DNA of 64,000 nucleotides from Methylocystis rosea SV97 (GCF_000372845.1 NZ_KB889964.1:248001-312000); one strand, 5' to 3'; positions 18,512-27,230 are shown, counted from the stretch's first letter. A program made the numbers and translations. Notes: a model not told the origin generated them from the letters alone.

Positions 18512-19657
18512 ATGACCCTGATGTTGGCGAGCGTTCTCTCCCGCGACGAGGCGGAGATCGCCCTCGCGCGCGGCGCCGACATCATCGATTGCAAGGCGCC
18601 CTCGCGCGGCGCGCTGGGCGCCCTACCCCTGGACACCGTCGCTGATATTGTCGCCTTCGTCGACGGCCGCCGCCCGGTCAGCGCCGTCGTCGAGTTGCCG
18701 CACGACGTCGCGCATGCGCTGCGCGACTTTGAAGAGGTCGTCGCAGCAGGCGTCGATTATGTGAAGTTTGCCCTGCCGGCGACGCCCGACGCCGTCGAGA
18801 TCATCGAGGCGCTGGCGCCGCTGACCGCAAAAACGCGGCTCGTCGCCGTGCTCTTCGCCGATCTCGGCCCCGAGTTCGACACCCTTGAGCCGCTGGCTGG
18901 CGCCGGCTTTCATGGGGCGATGCTGGACACGGCGCATAAGGGCAAGGGCCGACTGCTCGACTATATGAGCGTCGGCGCACTGTCCGAATTCGTGGCGCGC
19001 TGCCGCGCGCTCGGGCTCGCCTCCGGGCTCGCCGGCGCATTGGAGTCTCCGGACGTGCCGCGCCTGCTTGTCACGGGCGCCGACGTGCTTGGCTTTCGCG
19101 GCGCGCTCTGCGCGCATGGCGAGCGGCGCGCCGCCATCGACTCCCACGCCACGACGCTGATCCGCGATCTGATCCCATCGACCCGAGGCGCGCACGCCGA
19201 TTTTTTCGCCCATTTGTCGTTCCTCGGCCGCGGCTATATCGAACCTGCGGGCGCGAACGACACCGATTGCGTGTTTCTCAAGGATTATGTGGCGCCCGTC
19301 GAGATCGGCGCCTACGCCCACGAACACGGCCATACGCAACGTGTGCGTTTCAACGTAGAAGCGGACGTGACCCGCATCAACGGTTCCGACGACATGCGCT
19401 CGATCTTCTCCTACGACGTGATCATGGACGCGATCAAAATGATTCTCGCCGGCGGCCATATCGAGCTGGTCGAAACGATCGCCGAGCGCCTCGCCGAAAG
19501 CGTTCTGCTGCATGAACGGGTGCGCGCCGTCACTGTCCAGGTCGAAAAGCTCGATGTCGCGCCAGGCGCTGTCGGCGTGAAAATCCGCCGCGCGCGCGCC
19601 CATGAGGACGCGCGTCGCCTGCAGCCGGCGCCGATGCGCATCGATGCCGTCAAGTAA
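18512..19657 (+). CDS. fusion: (5-formylfuran-3-yl)methyl phosphate synthase domain + dihydroneopterin aldolase domain
   Basis: Residues ~1-235 are an MfnB-like (DUF556) TIM barrel: DIIDCKAPSRGALG, DYVKFALPATPD, VAVLFADLG and GAMLDTAHKGKGRLLDY keep the lysines and aspartate thought to act in MfnB. MfnB makes the furan ring of methanofuran from two glyceraldehyde-3-phosphates. Residues ~250-370 are a FolB-type dihydroneopterin aldolase domain (VFLKDYVAPVEIGAYAHE, SYDVIMDAIK, LVETIAERLAESVL), fit for the pterin side of H4MPT. It heads a coupled row of C1-cofactor genes. The start could be 18512 or the ATG at 18521. Confidence 0.85.
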   Translation: MTLMLASVLSRDEAEIALARGADIIDCKAPSRGALGALPLDTVADIVAFVDGRRPVSAVVELPHDVAHALRDFEEVVAAGVDYVKFALPATPDAVEIIEALAPLTAKTRLVAVLFADLGPEFDTLEPLAGAGFHGAMLDTAHKGKGRLLDYMSVGALSEFVARCRALGLASGLAGALESPDVPRLLVTGADVLGFRGALCAHGERRAAIDSHATTLIRDLIPSTRGAHADFFAHLSFLGRGYIEPAGANDTDCVFLKDYVAPVEIGAYAHEHGHTQRVRFNVEADVTRINGSDDMRSIFSYDVIMDAIKMILAGGHIELVETIAERLAESVLLHERVRAVTVQVEKLDVAPGAVGVKIRRARAHEDARRLQPAPMRIDAVK

Positions 19658-20282
19658 CGCGCCCCTCGTCGTAAAACTCGGCGGGAGCCTGCATGCTTCC
19701 CCGGCGCTCGCCGATTGGCTTGCGGCGCTGAAGCGCTGTCCGCGGCCGCTGACGATCGTTCCCGGCGGCGGACCCTTCGCCGACGCGGTGCGCGCCGCGC
19801 AGCCGACAATGCGCTACGACGATGCGACCGCGCACGCCATGGCGGTTCTGGCGATGGAGCAATATGCGCTGGCGCTCGCGAATCGTGACGATTCGCTGGA
19901 GCTCGCGGCCTCTCGTGGCGCAATCTCAGCGGCGCACGCCCGAGGACAAATCGCCATTTGGCGGCCGAGCGCAATGGTCGCCGCCGCAGATGACATTGCG
20001 CCATCCTGGGACGTCACCTCCGACAGTCTCGCCGCCTGGCTTGCCAAAAAAATGGGCGCTTGCGCGCTCGCGCTCATCAAGAGCGTCGATGTCGGCGATG
20101 GCGCCTTACTGAGCGAGATTATGCGCAAGGGCGTTATCGATCCGGCGCTTCCGGATTATCTCGATGGGACGCCGCTCTTCCTCGCCGGCCCCTCGTCTCT
20201 CCCGCACGCCGCCGCGCTCCTTGCCGACGGCGTCCCGCCGGGCGCAGCCATCGCAAATTTTCCAACGCGGAAGTTCGCCTGA
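19644..20282 (+). CDS. amino-acid-kinase-fold protein, probably cofactor kinase (MfnE-like)
   Basis: The 212-residue protein starts at an ATG overlapping the previous gene by 14 bases. N-terminal PLVVKLGGSLHASPALADWL and IVPGGGPFADAVR are the nucleotide/phosphate loops of the amino-acid kinase family. Later LIKSVDVGDGALLSEI and ADGVPPGAAIANF are typical of the small uridylate-kinase-like proteins found in H4MPT gene clusters. In methanogens MfnE phosphorylates aminomethylfuran phosphate to the diphosphate for methanofuran synthesis. That role is inferred from the MfnB neighbour; the substrate is not proven. Confidence 0.72.
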   Translation: MPSSNAPLVVKLGGSLHASPALADWLAALKRCPRPLTIVPGGGPFADAVRAAQPTMRYDDATAHAMAVLAMEQYALALANRDDSLELAASRGAISAAHARGQIAIWRPSAMVAAADDIAPSWDVTSDSLAAWLAKKMGACALALIKSVDVGDGALLSEIMRKGVIDPALPDYLDGTPLFLAGPSSLPHAAALLADGVPPGAAIANFPTRKFA

Positions 20283-20839
20283 TGACAAAAAAGAAAGTAG
20301 TCACGCCGCGCTGGGGTTGGGCGCTCACCGGATCTGGGCATTTCTTCACCGAATGTCTCGAGATGATCCGCTCGCTCGATCACGTCGATCTTTTCGTCAG
20401 CAAGGCGGCGGCGGAAGTCGTGCGCATGTATAAGCACGATCTCGATCTGCCGGAGACGGTTCGCATCTTTAAGGACACCACCGCGAGCGCCGCACCGGTC
20501 GGAAATTTCTACTACAATTTCTATCACACGCTGGTTCTCGCGCCCGCGACCTCGAACACCGTCGCGAAATGCGTCGCCGGCATTTCCGACAATCTTGCGA
20601 CGAATGTCTTCGCGCAGGCCGGCAAATGCCGTGTGCCGACGATCGTCTTCGCCTGCGACACCGCGCCCGAACTCGAGACGCGCGCGCCCAAAGGCATGGT
20701 GATGGTCTATCCGCGCCGCATCGATTTGCAGAATACCGACGCGCTCAAATCCTTCGAAGCGACGCAGGTCGTCGAAAGCCTCGCGGCGCTGCAGGAGGCG
20801 GTGGAGCGCCGCCGCCGCGAAGTCGAGCCGCAACCTTAA
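20282..20839 (+). CDS. archaeal-type flavoprotein, likely dihydromethanopterin reductase (AfpA/DmrB-like)
   Basis: A 185-residue protein starting at an ATG that overlaps the upstream stop (TGATG). It has the flavodoxin-like flavoprotein fold: WGWALTGSGHFFTECLEMI at the N-terminus (FMN phosphate loop), VDLFVSKAAAEVVRMY, then LVLAPATSNTVAKCVAGISD and TIVFACDTAPE. Homologues in methylotrophs sit in H4MPT clusters. The Burkholderia DmrB enzyme reduces dihydromethanopterin to the active tetrahydro form. A role in the last step of H4MPT synthesis fits the context; the electron donor is unknown. Confidence 0.8.
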   Translation: MTKKKVVTPRWGWALTGSGHFFTECLEMIRSLDHVDLFVSKAAAEVVRMYKHDLDLPETVRIFKDTTASAAPVGNFYYNFYHTLVLAPATSNTVAKCVAGISDNLATNVFAQAGKCRVPTIVFACDTAPELETRAPKGMVMVYPRRIDLQNTDALKSFEATQVVESLAALQEAVERRRREVEPQP

Positions 20840-20851
20840 CGAAAGCTCCGC

Positions 20852-22273
20852 ATGAGCGAGCGCCTGCTGTTCCTCACCGGCCATCTTGCACTGCCACGGT
20901 TGGAGCGCCTGGTCGCGAGCTTCGGCGAAGCGGCGCAGGAGTGGCGTATCCACGACATTGGGGTGAAGGTCGCGGCGCTCATGACACAGGAGATCATTCA
21001 CCGGCGCCTGCCGCGACCCGTGCAGGCTGACCGCGTCATCTTGCCGGGGCGCTGTCGCGCCGATCTCGCCGTGCTGACCGAGGATTTCGGCGTCGCCTTT
21101 GAACGCGGGCCGGAAGAGATCGCCGATCTTCCCGCCTATCTCGGGCGCGGCGGCGCGGCGCCGGATCTCTCACGCTACGACATGCAGATTTTTGCCGAGA
21201 TCGTCGACGCGTCAAAGATGAGCGTCGCGGACATTTCGGTCAAGGCGCGCGAACTCGCCGCCGGCGGCGCCGACGTCATCGATCTCGGCTGTCTGCCGGA
21301 TACGCCTTTCGATCATCTCGAGGACGCGATCGCGGCGCTCAAGGTCCACGGCCTGAAGGTGAGCGTCGACTCGGCCAATGTCGCCGAGCTTGAACGCGCG
21401 GCGAAGGCCGGCGTCGATCACCTCTTGAGTTTGGACGAAGAAACGCTGTCGATCCTTCCCGACAATTCGCCCATTATTCCGATTCTGACGCCGCGGCCGC
21501 ACGGCGATCTCGACTCGCTGCAGCACGCCGCACGCCGCGCGCGCGAGCGCGGAATCAGCGCCATTCTCGATCCGATTCTCGATCCGATTCACTTCGGCCT
21601 CGCCGCCTCGATCGCCCGCTACGTCGAACTGCGCGCCCGCGAGCCTGAGGCCGAGATCATGATGGGAACGGGCAATCTCACGGAGCTTACCGACGCCGAC
21701 TCCGCCGGCGTCACCGCGGCTATGCTCGGCATATGTTCCGAACTCGATATACGGCATCTACTCACGGTGCAGGTGTCCCCTCATACGCGGCGAACGCTGC
21801 AGGAGCACGACGCCGCAAGACGTTTGATGTTTGCGGCGCGCGCCGACCGCGCTCTGCCAAAGGGCTATAGCGACGCCCTGCTGCAGATCCACGACCGCAA
21901 ACCCTATGCTGCAACGCCGGAAGAGATTGCCGCGCTTGCGCGCGAACTGCGCGATGCTAATTTCCGCATAGATGTGACGCAGGACGGCGTGCATATCTAC
22001 GCCAAAGGGTTCCACCACGTCGCAGCCGACGCGATGGCGCTCTTCCCGCATCTTGACGTCGAACATGACGGCGCCCACGCTTTTTATCTTGGCGCGGAAT
22101 TGATGAAAGCCGAGATCGCCTACAAGCTCGGCAAGCGCTATCGTCAAGATGAACCGCTCGACTTCGGCGTCGCGACGGAGATCAACGAAGAGGACGCGAC
22201 GCGCTTCAAGGAAATGGGTCACACGATGCGCAAAGCGGGCGAAGGACCTGCAAAAGATGCCTCTGATACATGA
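20852..22273 (+). CDS. DUF6513 dihydropteroate synthase-like protein of H4MPT synthesis
   Basis: The 473-residue protein has an N-terminal DUF6513 region (LLFLTGHLALPRLERLV, ALMTQEIIHRRL, VILPGRCRADL) and a central TIM barrel akin to dihydropteroate synthase (MQIFAEIVDASKMSVADI, AGGADVIDLGCLPDTPFDHL, LKVSVDSANVAELERA, AILDPILDPIHFGLA). The C-terminal third (DGVHIYAKGFHHVAADAMAL) has no recognised fold to me. It probably condenses a pterin with a ribofuranosyl- or aminobenzoate-type partner in H4MPT synthesis; the reaction is inferred, not shown. It overlaps the DUF447 gene by 17 bases. Confidence 0.8.
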   Translation: MSERLLFLTGHLALPRLERLVASFGEAAQEWRIHDIGVKVAALMTQEIIHRRLPRPVQADRVILPGRCRADLAVLTEDFGVAFERGPEEIADLPAYLGRGGAAPDLSRYDMQIFAEIVDASKMSVADISVKARELAAGGADVIDLGCLPDTPFDHLEDAIAALKVHGLKVSVDSANVAELERAAKAGVDHLLSLDEETLSILPDNSPIIPILTPRPHGDLDSLQHAARRARERGISAILDPILDPIHFGLAASIARYVELRAREPEAEIMMGTGNLTELTDADSAGVTAAMLGICSELDIRHLLTVQVSPHTRRTLQEHDAARRLMFAARADRALPKGYSDALLQIHDRKPYAATPEEIAALARELRDANFRIDVTQDGVHIYAKGFHHVAADAMALFPHLDVEHDGAHAFYLGAELMKAEIAYKLGKRYRQDEPLDFGVATEINEEDATRFKEMGHTMRKAGEGPAKDASDT

Positions 22274-22838
22274 ATGCGTCATCACGACGCTGTCGCCGGA
22301 AGGTCGACCGCATATCGCGCCGCTCGGATTGATCGAGGAACATGGCTTCTGGATCGCCGCGCCGTTTCGTCCATCTTCGACTCTGTTCAATCTCGCGCAT
22401 AACCCGAAACTAACGGCGAGCTTTACCGACGACGCGCGGATTTTTGCCGGACTCGTCGTCGGCCAACGCAACTGGCCGCTCACCGACATTGAAGACTGGC
22501 CGGCGCCGCGCCTCTCCGCCGCGCTGGCGCACGCCCAACTCATCGTCGCGCGCGTCGAGGAGCATGAATCGCGGCCGCGCTTCTTCTGCAGAGTGAGGCG
22601 GATTGAGTCGCATCGCGCCTTTCTCGGCATGAACCGCGCGCGCGCCGCCGTGCTGGAAGCGGCGATTCTCGCGACGCGGCTCGACATGCTGCCGCCCGAA
22701 AAGATCGAGAGAGAACTGGCCTATCTGCAGATCGCCATCGACAAAACCGCCGGCGACGCTGAGCTCGAAGCCTGGAACATGGTGATGGAGAAAATTGACG
22801 CATATAAGGAGCGAGCGGAAAAGCGCGCGTCGCGTTAG
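22257..22838 (+). CDS. DUF447 flavin-fold protein of the C1 island
   Basis: The 193-residue protein begins at an ATG inside the upstream gene, with GAAGGACC as ribosome-binding site. The N-terminal MPLIHECVITTLSPEG and APLGLIEEHGFWIAAPFRPS form a split-barrel FMN-binding-like fold. The C-terminal half is helical (EAAILATRLDMLPPEKIERE, LAYLQIAIDKTAGDAE). DUF447 proteins occur in methanogens and in methylotrophs with H4MPT, where mutants of such clusters fail in C1 growth, so it probably acts in cofactor synthesis. The reaction is unknown. It ends the plus-strand row. Confidence 0.8.
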   Translation: MPLIHECVITTLSPEGRPHIAPLGLIEEHGFWIAAPFRPSSTLFNLAHNPKLTASFTDDARIFAGLVVGQRNWPLTDIEDWPAPRLSAALAHAQLIVARVEEHESRPRFFCRVRRIESHRAFLGMNRARAAVLEAAILATRLDMLPPEKIERELAYLQIAIDKTAGDAELEAWNMVMEKIDAYKERAEKRASR

Positions 22839-22888
22839 CGAACCTTTGTCGCTCGATTCGCAAGCATGCCCCACGAAAGAAGCGTGCG

Positions 22889-24304
22889 ATGAACCGAAAC
22901 GTCTGCGCGATGGCGGCGATCATTCTCCTTTCGACGTCGCAGGCCATTTGCGGCGACGCGGCGACGAAGCCATCTTCGTCTACGCCAAGCTGGCTCGATA
23001 GCCTGTCGATCGACGGCTTTTTGTCGGGAGGCGTCGCCGTCAACTTCGCGCATCCCTATAACAAGATAAACTTCGGTCATCTTGAAACGGATCGCGCCAA
23101 CTGGCCGCAATTCAATCAAGCGATACTGAATGTGGAGCGTCCTCTCGACCAGAAGGCGACCGGCCTGGACTTCGGGCTTGGCTTCATCGGAATGCTCGGC
23201 ACAGACGCTCGTTACACGCAGTTCCTGGGCCAGACCGAATACCTCATTCACGATCGCACGCAGCTTTCGATCGTTGAGGCGAATCTCCAGGCCCACCTGC
23301 CAATTCTCACCGAGGGCGGCGTCGACGTCACTGTCGGACAATTCATGAGCTATAATGGCATCGAGAAGCTCACGTCGAAGGACAATGTTTTTTATACGCG
23401 CTCCTATAGCTCGAATTTCGGACCCTTCGTCGACACCGGCATCATGTCGATCGTCCATGCAACGGACTGGCTCGATCTATACGCCGGCATTGTCTCCGGC
23501 GTGGACACCACAATGGGCTGGCCCGGCGACAACAACAATTCGCCCTCGTTCCATGCCGGATTTGCCTTGAACCTGCTCGGTGGCGACCTTTCGATCCTCG
23601 CGATTACGCATTCCGGACCAGAAAATCCGAATGTGAAAGACCCTCTGTTGGTGGGTTGGCCGGATGGCGTCATCGGCGGCATTCCTGCGGCGTGCGCCTG
23701 CAATCCTAACAACGCTTGGCTCATGTACAATAATTTGACGGCGACCTGGAAAGTCACCGAAAATCTGAGCTTCGCGTCGGACATCAGCTATTTTCGGGAA
23801 AGCGGCGGGTACCCCGTATCGATTTTCGGATCCTATTTCGATGCGCTTAACGCTCTTCCGAACGGCTTCGGTTTGAATACTTCTCTCATCCCGCAACATC
23901 CTCGCGGAGCCAACGCATATGGGATCGCCCAATATGCGACGTACAAGATCGACGATTCGATCAAACTCGGCGCCCGCGTCGAATTTTGGCGCGACGCCAA
24001 AAATTTCTTCGCCGCCGCCTATCCGGGCTACTTCGACAGCGTCAACTCCGAACACGGCTTTCCCGCTCCATCGGTAATTGTGCAGCCGCAGGGACAAGGG
24101 ACGAGCTATCTTGCGATCACCGCCGGAGTCACTTTTTCGCAAAAGCTGACGGGGATTCCATATTTCTCAGGATTGATCCTGAGACCCGAATTTCGATGGG
24201 AGGCGGCGGTGAATGATGCGGCGCCCTTCTTCGGGCCGAACGGTCCAAAGCGCACGCAGGGCCTTTTCTCGATGGACGTCATCGCGCCATTCACAATCCA
24301 ATGA
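22889..24304 (+). CDS. outer-membrane beta-barrel protein (porin-like)
   Basis: The 471-residue protein has a signal peptide (MNRNVCAMAAIILLSTSQAI, cleavage near CGD), a mature start WLDSLSIDGFLSGGVAVNF, and alternating aromatic beta strands to the end (GLILRPEFRWEAAV, GLFSMDVIAPFTIQ). The pattern fits the putative beta-barrel porin 2 (OmpL-like) family. It probably forms an outer-membrane channel; the solute is unknown. It sits between the plus- and minus-strand C1 gene blocks, 50 bases after DUF447 and convergent with the next gene. GC is lower than in its neighbours. Confidence 0.8.
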   Translation: MNRNVCAMAAIILLSTSQAICGDAATKPSSSTPSWLDSLSIDGFLSGGVAVNFAHPYNKINFGHLETDRANWPQFNQAILNVERPLDQKATGLDFGLGFIGMLGTDARYTQFLGQTEYLIHDRTQLSIVEANLQAHLPILTEGGVDVTVGQFMSYNGIEKLTSKDNVFYTRSYSSNFGPFVDTGIMSIVHATDWLDLYAGIVSGVDTTMGWPGDNNNSPSFHAGFALNLLGGDLSILAITHSGPENPNVKDPLLVGWPDGVIGGIPAACACNPNNAWLMYNNLTATWKVTENLSFASDISYFRESGGYPVSIFGSYFDALNALPNGFGLNTSLIPQHPRGANAYGIAQYATYKIDDSIKLGARVEFWRDAKNFFAAAYPGYFDSVNSEHGFPAPSVIVQPQGQGTSYLAITAGVTFSQKLTGIPYFSGLILRPEFRWEAAVNDAAPFFGPNGPKRTQGLFSMDVIAPFTIQ

Positions 24305-24314
24305 TTATTGTGCG

Positions 24315-25349
24315 CTACCGGACTTCCAGCAACGCCAGCGCCGAAGCCGGCGCGCAATTCGCGGCCCTTTCGGCCAAGGCAGGCGGCGCCGCAATCAGAT
24401 CGGCGAAATCGATGAATGTCCGGCCTTGCGCATGCGCCAGACGCGCTGCGAGTCTGCGGCCGACGCCGGCGCCGATGATCGGCGCATCGAACGCCAGCGC
24501 GTCGCGCGATTGGGGCAGCGCCATCTGATCTTCGATGGCGCGCAATTGCGCGCGCGCAAGATACAGCGCGAAGGCACGCCATTGCGCATCGCTCAATTCG
24601 GCGGCGTCACGCCCGGCAAGACGCGCCAGCCGCGCGCGCGACGCCGCAACCGTCTTCGGGCGACCGTCCGCCGTCGGCGACAGGTCGGCGTCGGTTTCGC
24701 CTTCGCGGAGATCGCCGAGCACGCGCCTTACGTCGGCCATCGACGCAAAGGCCTCGTTGACGAGCGGCGTCCACCGTCCGGCGACCGGCGCGCGCGCCGC
24801 ATAGGCCTGAGGCGCGCCACGTGAAAATCCGGCGTAGGCGAGTTCTCCATAAGCGAGGCGCTCGGCGTCGCTCGCCCCAAGCGCCGCGACACGTCCGACG
24901 CAAATCGGCGCAAGGTCCGTCGTCGTCGATCCAATGTCGATGAACAGCGCCTCGGCGCAATGGCGCGCGACGAATTCGGCTGAGGCGCGCCAATTGGCCG
25001 AAGCGACGGCGTCGACATGGGCGCCTACCTCGTCGCGGCTGATGAAGCCGTGTTCGCCGGCGTAAAAAAGAATGTCAGGAACGCCGATCTCGCGCGCGGC
25101 GATGGCGGCCACCGTAACGACGCCGCGCGCCCTAGTTTCGAACGCGTCGGAGAGCTCCGCCGTCATTGTGACGCGATGACGCTCTGCCTCGCCGAGCGCC
25201 GAACGCGCGGCGCGTAGCGCCTGCTCCAGGCTTGCGACGCTTTCATGGGGGGCGCAGGCGATTTGAACGACCGCTGTCAGGCGCCCGTCATCCGCGCGCG
25301 CCGCCTTGATATGGGCGCCGCCGATATCCCAGCCGATGACCGCCGCCAT
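24315..25349 (-). CDS. hydantoinase/oxoprolinase-like protein of the H4MPT pathway (TIGR03123 type)
   Basis: A 344-residue protein with an actin/hydantoinase-like nucleotide fold: AVIGWDIGGAHIKAA at the start, then ALFIDIGSTTTDLAPI (~residues 139-154) and DAPIIGAGVGRRLAARLA. This type is found only with H4MPT-dependent C1 genes and is annotated as a one-carbon pathway protein of unknown role. An ATP-dependent ligase or amidase step in cofactor synthesis would fit the fold, but this is conjecture. It is the last gene of the minus-strand block, 66 bases after fae. Confidence 0.8.
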   Translation of the reverse strand: MAAVIGWDIGGAHIKAARADDGRLTAVVQIACAPHESVASLEQALRAARSALGEAERHRVTMTAELSDAFETRARGVVTVAAIAAREIGVPDILFYAGEHGFISRDEVGAHVDAVASANWRASAEFVARHCAEALFIDIGSTTTDLAPICVGRVAALGASDAERLAYGELAYAGFSRGAPQAYAARAPVAGRWTPLVNEAFASMADVRRVLGDLREGETDADLSPTADGRPKTVAASRARLARLAGRDAAELSDAQWRAFALYLARAQLRAIEDQMALPQSRDALAFDAPIIGAGVGRRLAARLAHAQGRTFIDFADLIAAPPALAERAANCAPASALALLEVR

Positions 25350-25415
25350 CCGCCACTCCCAAAAGAAAAAGGGGAGCCGCGCGGCCCCCCTTCAATTTCG
25401 AAGATGCTGCGCGGA

Positions 25416-25925
25416 TCAGTTCGGCGCGAAGGGGTGCTTGGCTTCGTTGCGCTTAGCGACGACTTCCGAAGCCTTCGGCTCGCCCTTGACGGCGCGCGCG
25501 ATCGCTTCCTTCGTCGCGGTATAATTGTAGTCCTGGATCTTCTTGTCGTCCGAAGCGTCCCAGTGAATGAACACGCCGACCGCAATGAAGATGTCGTCGG
25601 CCTCATCCATCGGGATCACGCCCTCGGCGACCGAATCCGCAACAGCCTTGGCGACGCCATGCTGCGCCGGGCCGAACATCTGCACGGCCTGCTTGGCGCC
25701 CTTGATCGTCACCTTGTTGAAGAGGATCGTGTTGGGCTTGCACAGCAGGTTCGGCGCGACGACCGCGAGCAGCGTCGTGAAGCCGTCCTTGTTGTTGACG
25801 AGCGCGTTGGCGAAAGCGAGCTCGGCCGCGGAGCCGCGCGGCCCCATGATCAGATCGATATGCGCAACTTCATTACCGTCGCCGACCAGCGACTCGCCGA
25901 CCAGCATTTTGTTGATCAAAGCCAT
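25416..25925 (-). CDS. fae: formaldehyde-activating enzyme
   Basis: The 169-residue cytoplasmic enzyme speeds condensation of formaldehyde with H4MPT to methylene-H4MPT, both detoxifying and feeding oxidation. The sequence tracks Methylorubrum Fae closely: [19 protein letters not shown], with the active-site candidate His22, then [33 protein letters not shown] and a C-terminus HPFAPN. The start at 25925 has GGGAG upstream; a longer reading frame to 26066 is not conserved. It lies ~150 bases downstream of mtdB on the same strand and could share its transcript. Confidence 0.96.
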   Translation of the reverse strand: MALINKMLVGESLVGDGNEVAHIDLIMGPRGSAAELAFANALVNNKDGFTTLLAVVAPNLLCKPNTILFNKVTIKGAKQAVQMFGPAQHGVAKAVADSVAEGVIPMDEADDIFIAVGVFIHWDASDDKKIQDYNYTATKEAIARAVKGEPKASEVVAKRNEAKHPFAPN

Positions 25926-26033
25926 GTTTTTCTCCCAGAATTCTGGCGCCGGATTCACAGGCGCCCTAAGCGAGCCGCACGCGGGGCGCGCGGCGATAAG
26001 AGCCCACGCTCGCGGCGCGGACTCAACCATTTT

Positions 26034-26073
26034 CGCGCGTTCTTGCCAAGGCGCGAGACCTGGCAAGCGCGCG
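26034..26073 (-). promoter_or_regulatory. hairpin between mtdB and fae
   Basis: CGCGCG-TTGCCA stems pair across a 12-base loop: CGCGCG 26034-26039 with 26068-26073, and TTGCCA 26043-26048 with TGGCAA 26061-26066. On the transcribed (minus) strand it is followed by AAAATGG, not a U tract, so it is not a classic terminator. It may stabilise or partly attenuate the mtdB-fae message, but function is inferred from structure alone. Confidence 0.4.
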
Positions 26074-26078
26074 AGACG

Positions 26079-26969
26079 TCACACGAGTTCGCGGGCCAAT
26101 GCGAAAGCGTGACGGAAGTCGAGGCAAAGCGGCTCGTCGGACGTCGCCATCTTCTTGAAGAGACCAGCTTCCGTGCCGTATTTGACGTTGCCGATCGCCA
26201 GCGCGCCGATGCCCAGCGCGCCATGAGGCGAAACCACGACGCCATTGTCGTGCAGACCGCAGCCTTCAACGCCAAGCGGCGGCACGGCGTTGACGTCGGC
26301 GGCGATCAAGAGATCCTTGGCGGCGGTAAGATCTTCCTTCGACAGCACCTGGACGCCGGCGCGCGCCGCGCACAGCGCGATTTCATGCTGGCGCAGCAAT
26401 TCCCGCACTTGTTCTGGCGTGGAGCCGTCGGCAGGCGCCACCTTGATGTTAAAACGCTTGCACATTTCGTCGGCGAGCTTGGCGACACGCTCGAGGCCGC
26501 TATAGCCGACGACGGTGACTTCAGCGCCCTCGAGCGCCGAGATGACCGCGGCGGAATAGCCAACAACGCCCGTCGCCCCATAGATGACGACTTTCGCGCC
26601 CTTGAGCTCGCGCTGTTTCTTCTCCCGCAGAATTTTTTCGACGCAGGCGACCATCGCGCCGGCGGTGGTGAAGGAGCCGTAGGGATCGGCGAAGAGCGAC
26701 ACTTCGAAGGGCTTTAGCAGCGCTTTCTTTGCGGTGTCCATCATGTCGAGCGCGAGCACGGCGTCGCGGCCGGCGAAAAAGATGCCGGTGCGCAGCGCGG
26801 CCGAAGGGGCGCGCGAGAACATCGCGTCCTGCACGAGCGCGGTGACTTCGTCGAGCGTGACATTGGTGTAAGGAATCGCCGCGTCATAGCCGGCGTCGAG
26901 GGCCATGTTCACATCGAAGGGACTCATATGCTTCAACGTGCTGAGCATGTGCAGAATCGCTTTGGCCAT
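26079..26969 (-). CDS. mtdB: NAD(P)-dependent methylene-H4MPT dehydrogenase
   Basis: The 296-residue enzyme oxidises methylene-H4MPT to methenyl-H4MPT with NAD(P)+. N-terminal ILHMLSTLKHMSPFDVNMA and SLFADPYGSFTTAGAMVACV are characteristic of MtdB. The Rossmann loop is VVIYGATGVVGYSAA (~residues 126-140), and AADVNAVPPLGVEG follows. It differs from the NADP-specific MtdA, which also serves H4folate. The next enzyme, methenyl-H4MPT cyclohydrolase (mch), is not in this window. It leads the minus-strand block mtdB, fae, TIGR03123-like gene. Confidence 0.95.
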   Translation of the reverse strand: MAKAILHMLSTLKHMSPFDVNMALDAGYDAAIPYTNVTLDEVTALVQDAMFSRAPSAALRTGIFFAGRDAVLALDMMDTAKKALLKPFEVSLFADPYGSFTTAGAMVACVEKILREKKQRELKGAKVVIYGATGVVGYSAAVISALEGAEVTVVGYSGLERVAKLADEMCKRFNIKVAPADGSTPEQVRELLRQHEIALCAARAGVQVLSKEDLTAAKDLLIAADVNAVPPLGVEGCGLHDNGVVVSPHGALGIGALAIGNVKYGTEAGLFKKMATSDEPLCLDFRHAFALARELV

Positions 26970-27200
26970 TGAATCTCCCCAACCTTTCCCTCGATTTTCG
27001 CGTCTTACGCGGCCATAGGCGACGCGCGGCGGGAGATAACCTCCAGCCCCTCGATCTCTCCATGATTCCGGCTAAACGAACGGCGCGCGGGCGCGCGCCT
27101 CGGCCTCGCCCGGAGCGGTGGGAGGCTTAGAACCCAGAACGAAGCCGATGTCTAGAGGCGTGTGCGCCGCAGCGTGCGGCCCCATGGCGGCGGCTGTTGG

Positions 27201-27230
27201 TTGACGGCGGCCGCGCTTTGCCTCTATAAG
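27201..27230 (+). promoter_or_regulatory. probable sigma-70 promoter for rpmB
   Basis: TTGACG at 27201-27206 and CTATAA at 27224-27229 are 17 bases apart, a near-ideal housekeeping promoter. It lies ~120 bases before rpmB within the 383-base gap between divergent mtdB and rpmB. Nothing else in that gap is recognised. Confidence 0.6.

Noticed and set aside
25245-26717. 490-codon plus-strand frame opposite fae and mtdB
   Set aside because: fae and mtdB are certain on the other strand; the plus-strand product is Arg/Asp-rich noise.
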